Assembly (NCBI GenBank): GCA_018263365.1
Contig: JAANXI010000017.1
Location: 1-6,907, forward strand
Direction: 5' to 3'
DNA from: Fidelibacterota bacterium
GTDB taxonomy: Bacteria > Fidelibacterota > JAANXI01
DNA length: 6,907 nt
In this document: piece after piece, positions 1-6,029 of the stretch
Layout: every line of letters starts with the position of its first letter
Position numbering within the stretch: position 1 is the first letter of the stretch
The notes under the pieces: model-generated
The model's database searches: none
What the model saw: the letters and a program-made list of their open reading frames with translations, nothing else
What the model was told of the DNA's origin: nothing
Position numbers and translations under genes: made by a program

Positions 1-11
1 TCTTCCGATCT
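1..11. other. Residual Illumina adapter at contig end
   Basis: The first 11 bases, TCTTCCGATCT, are identical to the 3' end of the common Illumina adapter (read from the other strand, AGATCGGAAGA, the start of the adapter read-through sequence). A chance 11-base match exactly at the first base of a window is very unlikely. I infer that this is untrimmed adapter at a real contig end, so these bases and the last three residues they encode in the minus-strand gene (Arg-Ser-Glu) should not be trusted. Confidence 0.85.
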
Positions 12-1655
12 CACAACCGTGGAAGGGTCCGAGATGATTTTCGGCGGATCAACTTTGGCGAGGACTGTAAATTTTTCCGTGTGTTTATAATTGGCGCTTT
101 TAATATTGATCTCGACATCGTGAAATCCTTTTTGCTCCAGTTTCGGCGTCCACTCCAGCTGGCTCGCGCGGTGATTATACTGCATACCTTCCGGCGCGGC
201 GGCGAAGTCGATGGAAAGATTATTCAGTGACAGTATCTCAAAATCCACGGGATATAAAAATTCCTTCCCGATGTAGGCGATCTTGTCCGGCGTCCGCTCT
301 CCCTCCGCTTTAGCCATCACAGACATAGTTTTTTGCGCCTCTACCTCCGGCTGGGCGCTCTTTTCATCAGTTACCTTCGCCGCCAGCGCAGGCCATTTGG
401 CGTGTATTATCTTTGGGTTGGCCTCGGCGCCATGAATTCCAAAGAGCAGGGTACCTGGCATTGCCCCCGGGTTGGCTGCACTGAACTGATATCCGAAAAA
501 TGATCGATCTGTGATTCGCTGTACCTCCGATATGGCCGGTTTTGCTGAGTGAACGTTAAAAGAAAGGGTTGCCTGATAGATCACCGATGAATCCCTGAGC
601 GTATAGAAGTACATGGGGGTTCCGTTTCCGGAATTCCATAGGATCAGATTTGTAATGGGCGTTTGGTATTGTTGCAGCTGATACGATTGAAATCGGAAGA
701 TTTCGGTTTCGGCGTCCGGGCGTGACAGATAGTACAGCTCGCCGGATTGGGACCCCATAAGAATGTCCGTGAAACCGTCGCCGTTTAAATCGGCAAAGTC
801 AATCTGAGGATTCACGATGTTTGCACCTTCGGCGAACGGAAACTGGATCGAGGTAGCAGGGGCGTAGCGGTTTGCATCGAGATAGGTGTAAACGAGTGCC
901 GCCATCTCTTCCTGTGCGGAAAAGAGCAATAATTCATCGATATTGTCTGCCGTCAGATCGGCTTTTCGCAGATAAAAGCGGTAGGCGCTGGTTTTATCAT
1001 TGGGTAACGGAAAGTTAAATTCCGGCGTCCACACTCCGGATTGTATGGAGCCATCCCGTTGAATGATTAATCCGATTCGTTCCGGACTTCCAAAGATGAC
1101 GGCAAGTTCCGTGTTGCCGTCCCCGTCAAAATCTGCGGAAGTAAAATTGGTGGGCCGGAGGTTTACGCCTTGAGTCGCCTGGTAACTCCAGCGGGAAGTC
1201 TTACCTTCTGCAAATGTGGCGCCGTTCCATTCGAACGCAAACAGCCAGGGCGTATGACTGGTGCTGTTTTGCGCCGCCACCGTGTTGGCAATACAGAGTA
1301 TTTCCGGCTGGCCATTCTCATCCATGTCACTCATAAGGATATCCACGATATCGCCCTTCAGCGATTGGGGTAGGTGAAAATCCCAGAGTTTTTCCGCACC
1401 GGAGGCTGTCAAATCGTAATAGGCGGCATATTGCCCCTGGAGTTCAGTGGCCGCATGGAGGACGAGCACTTCATCCGATCCGTTGGAATTGACATCGTTG
1501 CCGGAAATAATCTTCAGAGGAGTACTGGCCTGTGAAGGGAGATCGTACGGTGTAATCGTCTGCGCAGCCGTGATGTTTGTTAGAGAGAATACTATGCTGA
1601 ATATCAATATCCCACACCAGGAAAAATTGACTGCGACTGACTGAGCCATTTTCAT
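1..1655 (-). CDS. Secreted FG-GAP/VCBS beta-propeller protein with Ig-like domain, 3' end missing
   Basis: An uninterrupted minus-strand reading frame of 551 codons starts at ATG 1655 and runs off the left edge. An in-frame ATG at 1649 is the alternative start; a weak AGGT lies 8 bases before 1655. Residues 1-31 look like a signal peptide with hydrophobic stretch about 13-25 and likely cleavage after Ala31. Calcium-loop motifs of the FG-GAP/VCBS type occur at residues 54-66 (DVNSNGSDE), 110-120 (DMDENGQPE), 175-187 (DFDGDGNTE), 233-245 (DLTADNIDE, degenerate) and 289-301 (DLNGDGFTD), about 56-65 residues apart, as expected for beta-propeller blades; 339-353 may be a decayed further blade. A linker (about 432-455) leads to an Ig-like domain of He_PIG style (about 457-535, with APEGM, LEWTP and QKGFHDV), and Pro537 onward looks like the start of a second one. 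The product is probably secreted or surface-bound; its ligand is unknown. Bases 1-11, hence residues 549-551, are probably adapter. Confidence 0.88.
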   Translation of the reverse strand, partial: MKMAQSVAVNFSWCGILIFSIVFSLTNITAAQTITPYDLPSQASTPLKIISGNDVNSNGSDEVLVLHAATELQGQYAAYYDLTASGAEKLWDFHLPQSLKGDIVDILMSDMDENGQPEILCIANTVAAQNSTSHTPWLFAFEWNGATFAEGKTSRWSYQATQGVNLRPTNFTSADFDGDGNTELAVIFGSPERIGLIIQRDGSIQSGVWTPEFNFPLPNDKTSAYRFYLRKADLTADNIDELLLFSAQEEMAALVYTYLDANRYAPATSIQFPFAEGANIVNPQIDFADLNGDGFTDILMGSQSGELYYLSRPDAETEIFRFQSYQLQQYQTPITNLILWNSGNGTPMYFYTLRDSSVIYQATLSFNVHSAKPAISEVQRITDRSFFGYQFSAANPGAMPGTLLFGIHGAEANPKIIHAKWPALAAKVTDEKSAQPEVEAQKTMSVMAKAEGERTPDKIAYIGKEFLYPVDFEILSLNNLSIDFAAAPEGMQYNHRASQLEWTPKLEQKGFHDVEINIKSANYKHTEKFTVLAKVDPPKIISDPSTVVRSE

Positions 1656-1672
1656 TGGGAGTTACCTGCAGT

Positions 1673-1687
1673 TTAAACGACGTTTAA
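1673..1687. promoter_or_regulatory. Perfect 7-1-7 palindrome, candidate operator
   Basis: TTAAACG-A-CGTTTAA is a perfect inverted repeat with one central base. It lies 18-32 bases upstream of the start of the minus-strand propeller gene and downstream of that gene's candidate promoter, in what would be its 5' leader. The form suits a dimeric helix-turn-helix repressor, but I cannot assign a regulator family. The stem is short and AT-rich, so a terminator is unlikely. Confidence 0.4.
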
Positions 1688-1717
1688 TCCTGTAAAACCG
1701 GACAAAAATGTGAACCG

Positions 1718-1746
1718 AAATTATTCCATACTCCAGTGAAAATCAA
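1718..1746 (-). promoter_or_regulatory. Candidate promoter of the minus-strand propeller gene
   Basis: Read on the minus strand, TTGATT (1746-1741) is followed after 17 bases by TAATTT (1723-1718), continuing as TAATTTCG. This is a mediocre sigma70 match but a near match to the Bacteroidota-type element TAnnTTTG with TTG 20 bases upstream. Transcription would begin near 1711 and give a leader of about 55 bases containing the palindrome at 1673-1687. Position and geometry support it; the sequence match is weak. Confidence 0.35.
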
Positions 1747-1781
1747 GGGAAAAACGTCGATCACTTCGAGTAAAATTTTAG

Positions 1782-1812
1782 TTGTAAACAATTACTTGCC
1801 TCTCTATATTTG
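1782..1812 (+). promoter_or_regulatory. Candidate promoter for the gene at 1893
   Basis: TTGTAA (1782-1787) is separated by 17 bases from TATATT (1805-1810), a good sigma70-like pair. The same bases read TTG-N20-TATATTTG, an exact match to the Bacteroidota -7 element TAnnTTTG at 1805-1812. Either reading predicts a start near 1817-1820 and a leader of about 75 bases. No competing signal of similar quality is seen upstream of 1893. Confidence 0.5.
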
Positions 1813-1892
1813 CTACACGTTGGCTTGAGTCGCAAGTCAGCAAAGTTCAGGGTCTGTGAAACAAAAACCAACTTACCGCAAAGTTTTCTATT

Positions 1893-2708
1893 ATGAAAAG
1901 TAAAATCAATCTTTTCGTTTTTTGTGTACTTACAGCATTTTCTGCGATGATTATGGCTCAGCCTTCCTCCGCGCAGTCAGGCGCCTTTTACGGCGGAGGG
2001 ATTGGGTTTGTGGGATCCTTTGAAGCCTTGAGTGTGACGGATTGGCCGCAGGAGATAATACGGCTGAGTAATATTAACAATGCGAATTTAACCAATGAGA
2101 CCGGAACAGATATTTATCCTGCGCTCATGGGAATTGCCGGTTTTGACGGTAACGGGGTGATGGCTTACGGCGGTCAGGGATTTGGCCAAATCACCGAACA
2201 TATTCGTCTGAGTGGAACGGCATTGTTTGGTTCGAAATCAATATCCAACTATATAGAAGAAACATCCCAGACCAGGTCGATTACGATCAAGTTTGTGAAA
2301 TCCATACTGAATACGGAATATCTCTGGCAGTGGGGAAGAAATGCACAGTTTGGTGTTGGTGCTGGGATTGGCATTGGCCGAGTCAGTTTAACAATATTGC
2401 AACGAACCAGCGATATCACGTGGGAACGTATTTGGCTTCCCTTTGGTGTCGAGGGATACGATCCGTCGATAGATGAATTGGGCATTCACTCAACAAATGC
2501 AAGTGCACTGTTTGTTATTGCGCAGCCAATTGTTAGTTTCAAATATCAGTTGACGACCTGGATTGGATTGCGGGTAACGGGGGGATACCAGATTAGCCGG
2601 GTCGGGGCTGATGCCTGGAGACTGAATGGAGAGCACGCAATCGCCGGCGCAGAACCGATGTCGATGATGACGCCGTTTTTGCGCGGAATGGTGTACTTCG
2701 GGATTTGA
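1893..2708 (+). CDS. Exported protein of unknown function, probable outer-membrane beta-barrel
   Basis: I do not recognise this 271-residue protein. Residues 1-27 form a clear signal peptide (Lys2, Lys4, hydrophobic 6-21, likely cleavage after SSA at 27, or after Ala22). The mature part is rich in Gly and aromatic residues, with alternating stretches such as FYGGGIGFVGSF (32-43), FGVGAGIGIGRV (153-164) and TTWIGLRVTGGYQ (221-233), and it ends in GMVYFGI. Alternating polar/hydrophobic strands flanked by Gly and an aromatic C-terminal strand are typical of outer-membrane barrels, so I infer an 8-12-strand barrel or a related surface protein. The ATG at 1893 is the first that retains the signal peptide, but it lacks a good Shine-Dalgarno sequence. 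It is divergent from the propeller gene and 74 bases upstream of ctpA, with no terminator between, so read-through into ctpA is possible. Exported nature is well supported; the barrel is an inference. Confidence 0.85.
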   Translation: MKSKINLFVFCVLTAFSAMIMAQPSSAQSGAFYGGGIGFVGSFEALSVTDWPQEIIRLSNINNANLTNETGTDIYPALMGIAGFDGNGVMAYGGQGFGQITEHIRLSGTALFGSKSISNYIEETSQTRSITIKFVKSILNTEYLWQWGRNAQFGVGAGIGIGRVSLTILQRTSDITWERIWLPFGVEGYDPSIDELGIHSTNASALFVIAQPIVSFKYQLTTWIGLRVTGGYQISRVGADAWRLNGEHAIAGAEPMSMMTPFLRGMVYFGI

Positions 2709-2782
2709 CAGGAACATTGGATCGCCAGGTGAATTGAAAAGACAAGAGTCAATGAAATCAGTGGAATTAAGGAAGTAATTAC

Positions 2783-4408
2783 ATGAGAAAATTTTTCATC
2801 GGGGTGTTAATTGGGGGGCTGCTCGCAGGATTGATGGCATTCAGCGGGCCCGGCCAACAGGTGGTGGCTTCTGCCAACGATCTGTTTCAGAAATTAAACG
2901 TCTTCTCCGATATGGTCAGCATCATCAACGATAATTACGTCGAGGATGTGAAATGGGAAGACGTGATGATTGGCGCATATAACGGGCTGCTGGAAGAGTT
3001 GGATCCCCATTCGGTTTATATCCCCAAAAAACGGATTTCCCGCATCAACGAGCAATTCGAGGGTGAATTCCAGGGTATCGGCATTGAATTTGACATTATT
3101 GACAAGTATATCACGGTTATTTCACCGATTCCGGGGGCCCCGGCGGACAAGGTCGGCATCCAGGCCGGTGACAAGATCGTTGCCATTGAAGATACGTCTG
3201 CTGAGGGGATCACCCAACAGGAAGTGTTTGACAAACTGCGTGGTAAAAAGGGTACACAGGTTAACGTGACCGTTGTACGGCCCGGACGGAGCGACAGTCT
3301 GGATTTCACCATTATACGGGATGACATTCCGATTGTCAGCGTGCTCGCTTCGGTGATAGTCCCTGGTCATGAGAACACCGGATATATTCGTCTCAACCGG
3401 TTCGCCAAAAATACCGCTAACGAGTTCGAGGACGCCCTCGACAAGCTGGAAGACGAAGGAATGGAACGCCTGATTATCGATCTGCGAAATAACAGCGGTG
3501 GTTACATGGATCAGGCTATCAAAATCGTTGACAAATTTGTGAAAGAGGGCCAAAAGATCGTCTATACCAAGGGCCGGATTCCCTCAGCAAATGAAGAATT
3601 TTATTCCACGGATAAGGCGACGCACCACAGGTTTCCGGTGATTGTGCTGCTCAATCGGGGATCAGCCAGCGCCAGCGAAATCGTTTCCGGAGCGATGCAG
3701 GACCTCGATCGTGGATTAATCGTTGGCGAAACGAGCTTCGGGAAAGGATTAGTTCAGCGGCAATGGCCGATGCGGGACGGTTCAGCTATTCGGGTGACGG
3801 TTGCCCGGTATTATACTCCCAGTGGCCGATTGATCCAGCGGCCGTATGAGAACGGCGCCGAGGAATACTATCACGAAATTGCCGAAGAGTATAAAAAGGA
3901 ACGTGCCGGCGGAATTGATACGACTGGAAATGCCACACTGGATACCACAGACCGCCCGATTTTCCATACGAAGAGCGGACGAACGGTCTATGGCGGCGGC
4001 GGGATTACTCCGGATATTATCGTGCCGTATGATCTTGATTTAACCAAGACGACGATCCAGCTCATTCAGCATCCGTCGCGGGTGTTCTTTGAGTATGCAT
4101 CGGCGTATGCGGCGAAACATCCGAACCTGAAGAAAGATTTTCTGGAATTTGCCCAGGGTTTTTCCCTTTCAGGCAAGCAGGTCAGTGATCTGAAGGAATT
4201 CATCTCGGAAAGAGACATTGAATTTGACGTGGAAGACTTTGAAAAAGATCTGCCATATATTAAAAATTTGGTCAAGGCAGAAATTGCCTCGAGTCTCTGG
4301 GGGAAGGACCAGTACTACGTGGTGCGTTTGGAAATGGACAATCAGGCTCAGGCGGCCTTGAATTACTTTTCGAAAGCCCGGGAGTTAGCGTTAGTCGGGA
4401 GCGAATAA
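2783..4408 (+). CDS. ctpA: Carboxy-terminal processing protease, S41 family with PDZ domain
   Basis: This 541-residue product is a Prc/CtpA-type serine protease that cleaves proteins near their C termini in the periplasm. Residues 5-22 form a membrane anchor or signal sequence after Arg2-Lys3. Residues 34-92 match the family N-terminal helical part (DPHSVYI at 74-80). A PDZ domain spans about 94-168 (GIGIEF, GAPADKVGIQAGDKIV). The S41 core, about 175-345, contains LRNNSGGY (234-241), GSASASEI (293-300) and GETSFGKGLVQ (315-325). By spacing to known family members the catalytic set is Ser296, Lys321 and Gln325, all present. YYTPSGRLIQRP (343-354) and GGGGITPDIIVP (404-415) follow, then an additional C-terminal region to 541. 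Length and C-terminal style resemble Bacteroidota/FCB homologues. AAGGAAG lies 7 bases before the ATG. No intrinsic terminator is visible after the stop, and the next gene has its own promoter. Substrate is unknown; the outer-membrane candidate upstream is one possibility, unproven. Confidence 0.95.
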   Translation: MRKFFIGVLIGGLLAGLMAFSGPGQQVVASANDLFQKLNVFSDMVSIINDNYVEDVKWEDVMIGAYNGLLEELDPHSVYIPKKRISRINEQFEGEFQGIGIEFDIIDKYITVISPIPGAPADKVGIQAGDKIVAIEDTSAEGITQQEVFDKLRGKKGTQVNVTVVRPGRSDSLDFTIIRDDIPIVSVLASVIVPGHENTGYIRLNRFAKNTANEFEDALDKLEDEGMERLIIDLRNNSGGYMDQAIKIVDKFVKEGQKIVYTKGRIPSANEEFYSTDKATHHRFPVIVLLNRGSASASEIVSGAMQDLDRGLIVGETSFGKGLVQRQWPMRDGSAIRVTVARYYTPSGRLIQRPYENGAEEYYHEIAEEYKKERAGGIDTTGNATLDTTDRPIFHTKSGRTVYGGGGITPDIIVPYDLDLTKTTIQLIQHPSRVFFEYASAYAAKHPNLKKDFLEFAQGFSLSGKQVSDLKEFISERDIEFDVEDFEKDLPYIKNLVKAEIASSLWGKDQYYVVRLEMDNQAQAALNYFSKARELALVGSE

Positions 4409-4445
4409 GGCAAGGAAAATCACGGTGTGCAATTGCGTTAAATTC

Positions 4446-4474
4446 TTGACATTCATTATGAAAATGAATAACAT
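4446..4474 (+). promoter_or_regulatory. Sigma70-type promoter of the exbB-exbD-exbD-tonB operon
   Basis: A perfect -35 TTGACA (4446-4451) is followed after exactly 17 bases by TAACAT (4469-4474, 4 of 6 bases of the -10 consensus). Transcription would start near 4481, giving a leader of about 52 bases before the exbB ATG. It is the best promoter in the window, sits in the only sizeable gap between ctpA and exbB, and is overlapped by inverted repeats, which suggests repression. Confidence 0.65.
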
Positions 4475-4478
4475 TTTT
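4451..4478. promoter_or_regulatory. Nested inverted repeats, Fur-box-like operator over the exbB promoter
   Basis: Two overlapping inverted repeats occupy the -35/-10 spacer and the -10 itself: ATTCATT-N5-AATGAAT (4451-4469, perfect 7-bp arms) and AAAATG-N5-CATTTT (4461-4477). Aligned without gaps to the classical 19-base Fur consensus GATAATGATAATCATTATC, bases 4460-4478 agree at 13 of 19 by my count. Binding here would block RNA polymerase. Fur control of exb and tonB genes is established in other Gram-negative bacteria, so the context fits, but AT-rich promoter DNA can match by chance and other dimeric repressors are possible. Confidence 0.45.
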
Positions 4479-4532
4479 CGCAAAAATTAATTTAAAATAT
4501 GGGTTCTGTAACAGGAGAAAGGTGATTATCCA

Positions 4533-5171
4533 ATGTTAATTGATCTTTTCCATCAAGGCGGCGGTTTTATGTGGCCGATTTTAATCTTACTCATCATTGG
4601 TTTGATGGTGGTGCTTGAACGATTTTTTACTCTGACGAAGGCATCGATTAATACAAAGAAACTACTAAACAATGTGCAGGACGCCCTGGAGGAAGAAGGG
4701 GTCCCGCAGGCACTTGAAGTGTGTGAAAATACGCCGGGACCGGTCGCGGAAATTTTTCATGCCGGTCTCTCCCGCGTTGATCGTGGTATCGATGAAGTAG
4801 AGAAGGCCGTCCAGAATGCCGGAAGTATTGAAATGTCCTTCCTGGAACGCGGACTGACCTGGCTGGCTACAATTATTGCTATCGCGCCGATGCTTGGATT
4901 TACCGGAACGGTCTGGGGAATGATTCTGGCATTTCAGGATATTGAAAAAGCCAACGATATTTCCCCGTCGATTGTGGCCGGTGGTATTTCTGTGGCGCTG
5001 TTGACGACACTCTTCGGACTGATAGTCGCGATTATTATCCAGGCCTTCCACAACTTCTTTGTGACCCGGATCGACAGCATCATCATTGATATGGAAGAAG
5101 GGTCATTGAAGTTAATTGATACCTTGACCGAAATGGAAGATCAAGGCGAGCTTCAGACTTCGAACTCCTGA
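4533..5171 (+). CDS. exbB: ExbB/TolQ/MotA-family proton channel subunit
   Basis: This 212-residue inner-membrane protein forms, with ExbD, the proton-driven motor that energises TonB. Membrane segments are at about 13-29, 109-133 and 147-171, with a cytoplasmic part (about 30-105) between the first two, as in ExbB. The signature APMLGFTGTVWGMI (118-131) matches the second segment of the family, and Thr126 aligns with E. coli ExbB Thr148. The third segment, GISVALLTTLFGLIVAI (151-167), keeps a Thr at 159, aligned with E. coli Thr181, but has Val154 where E. coli has Glu176. AAAGGTG upstream with 8 bases to the ATG supports the start. It is the first gene of the operon, directly below the candidate Fur-regulated promoter, and is followed after 33 bases by exbD. 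TolQ or another ExbB-type motor is the alternative, but linkage to tonB favours ExbB. Confidence 0.92.
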   Translation: MLIDLFHQGGGFMWPILILLIIGLMVVLERFFTLTKASINTKKLLNNVQDALEEEGVPQALEVCENTPGPVAEIFHAGLSRVDRGIDEVEKAVQNAGSIEMSFLERGLTWLATIIAIAPMLGFTGTVWGMILAFQDIEKANDISPSIVAGGISVALLTTLFGLIVAIIIQAFHNFFVTRIDSIIIDMEEGSLKLIDTLTEMEDQGELQTSNS

Positions 5172-5204
5172 GACAATTAATGAAGGAGTGAGAAAGGATT
5201 TGCT

Positions 5205-5606
5205 ATGATTCGAGGAAAAGAAGAAAAGGATCGCGAAGTTGAAATTCCTCAGGGATCGCTTGCGGATATTGCCTTTTTACTGTTGATATTCTTTCTGGTC
5301 ACTACGACAATCGATATGGATAAAGGCCTTGGCCTTGTGTTGCCCGCCAAGGGTGAGCAAACCGAGGTGAACAAAGAGAATATCAGTAATCTGTTGATTA
5401 ATGCCCGCGGAGACATTTTACTGGATGAAGAAGTAGTGACCCTCCGGGATATCCAGCCCTTGATGCGGCAAAAAATTGGTGAGAATCCGAAATTGATTAT
5501 CTCAGTGAAAACGGATCGGCGGACCGAATACCAGAAGTATATTGATGTCCTGGACGAGCTGAAACAGTCCAAGGCCACTCGAATTTCAATCGCGAATCCA
5601 GAATAA
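5205..5606 (+). CDS. exbD: ExbD/TolR-family biopolymer transport protein, first copy
   Basis: This 133-residue ExbD-type protein has a short cytoplasmic N terminus (1-17), a single membrane helix at about 18-36 and a periplasmic domain from about 40 to the end. The membrane segment reads LADIAFLLLIFFLVTTTID, and Asp21 is the conserved acidic residue (E. coli ExbD Asp25) needed for proton use. The periplasmic domain has the family pattern: LGLVLP (42-47), LLINARGDILLDEE (63-76), an amphipathic helix around RDIQPLMRQKI (81-91) and IISVKTDRRTEYQKYIDVLDELKQ (98-121). AAAGGA lies 7 bases before the ATG. It sits between exbB (33-base gap) and a second exbD (13-base gap), so all are surely co-transcribed. 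TolR is the alternative family name, but the neighbouring tonB gene supports ExbD. Confidence 0.92.
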   Translation: MIRGKEEKDREVEIPQGSLADIAFLLLIFFLVTTTIDMDKGLGLVLPAKGEQTEVNKENISNLLINARGDILLDEEVVTLRDIQPLMRQKIGENPKLIISVKTDRRTEYQKYIDVLDELKQSKATRISIANPE

Positions 5607-5619
5607 CAGGGACGAAACT

Positions 5620-6027
5620 ATGGAGTTTAAACGAAAAGAAAAAACCGCCTCCGGAATTCCGACTTCGTCGCTGCCGGATATTGTGTTCATGCTGTTAATC
5701 TTTTTTATGGTTTCAACCGTATTACGGGAGTACCAGGGATTAAGTGTGATTTTACCCAGCGCAGAGAAGATTGAGAAACTGGAAACAAAGCGTCATGTAT
5801 CGTATGTCTGGATTGCGAAGGATGGACGGATTTCCATTGATGACAAAATACTGGAAATGAGCAATGTCAGGAACATCATATATGAGAAGCGGAAGAATGA
5901 TCCGCAGTTAACCGTTTCACTGCGGGCCGACAAAGGTTCGAACATGGGTCTGATTACCGACTTTCATCAGGAATTGCGTGAGGCGGATGCACTCAAAATA
6001 AATTATTCATCCAAAACAGAAGCTTAG
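5620..6027 (+). CDS. exbD: ExbD/TolR-family biopolymer transport protein, second copy
   Basis: This second ExbD has 135 residues and the same plan: cytoplasmic residues 1-16, a membrane helix at about 17-34 (SSLPDIVFMLLIFFMVST) with the conserved proton-binding Asp20, and a periplasmic domain beginning LSVILPSAEKIEKL. It is clearly diverged from the first copy outside the membrane segment: VSYVWIAKDGRISIDDK (61-77) replaces the LLINARGDILLDEE region, and the usual Tyr-x-x-hydrophobic stretch near residue 105 is SNMGLITDFHQEL. It is therefore a paralogue with its own role, not a recent duplication. AGGGA stands about 8 bases before the ATG. The stop is 2 bases before the tonB start, suggesting translational coupling. 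Two different ExbD chains could fill the two ExbD positions of one motor. Confidence 0.92.
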   Translation: MEFKRKEKTASGIPTSSLPDIVFMLLIFFMVSTVLREYQGLSVILPSAEKIEKLETKRHVSYVWIAKDGRISIDDKILEMSNVRNIIYEKRKNDPQLTVSLRADKGSNMGLITDFHQELREADALKINYSSKTEA

Positions 6028-6029
6028 CT

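Noticed and set aside
1170..1644. Plus-strand open frames of 65-67 codons inside the propeller gene region
   Set aside because: They are antisense to a long minus-strand frame with a signal peptide and repeated calcium-loop motifs; the plus-strand proteins show no domain character.
2705..2710. TTGACA overlapping the stop codon of the gene at 1893, as a possible ctpA promoter
   Set aside because: No reasonable -10 element is found 16-18 bases downstream, so the hexamer alone is not enough.
2752..2778. Eight-codon mini-ORF just before ctpA, containing its Shine-Dalgarno sequence
   Set aside because: It has no clear ribosome site of its own and is easily explained by chance in this AT-rich gap; no paired attenuator hairpin is seen.
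3016..3553. Minus-strand frames of 103 and 143 codons opposite ctpA
   Set aside because: The plus strand encodes a complete protease with PDZ and catalytic motifs; the antisense frames have no recognisable features.
4409..4445. Possible terminator after ctpA
   Set aside because: Only the short palindrome GCAATTGC is present, without a stable stem or T-run.
4665..5051. A 128-codon minus-strand frame opposite exbB
   Set aside because: It is a complement of conserved ExbB codons; the composition (many Arg, His, Asn) does not look like a real protein.
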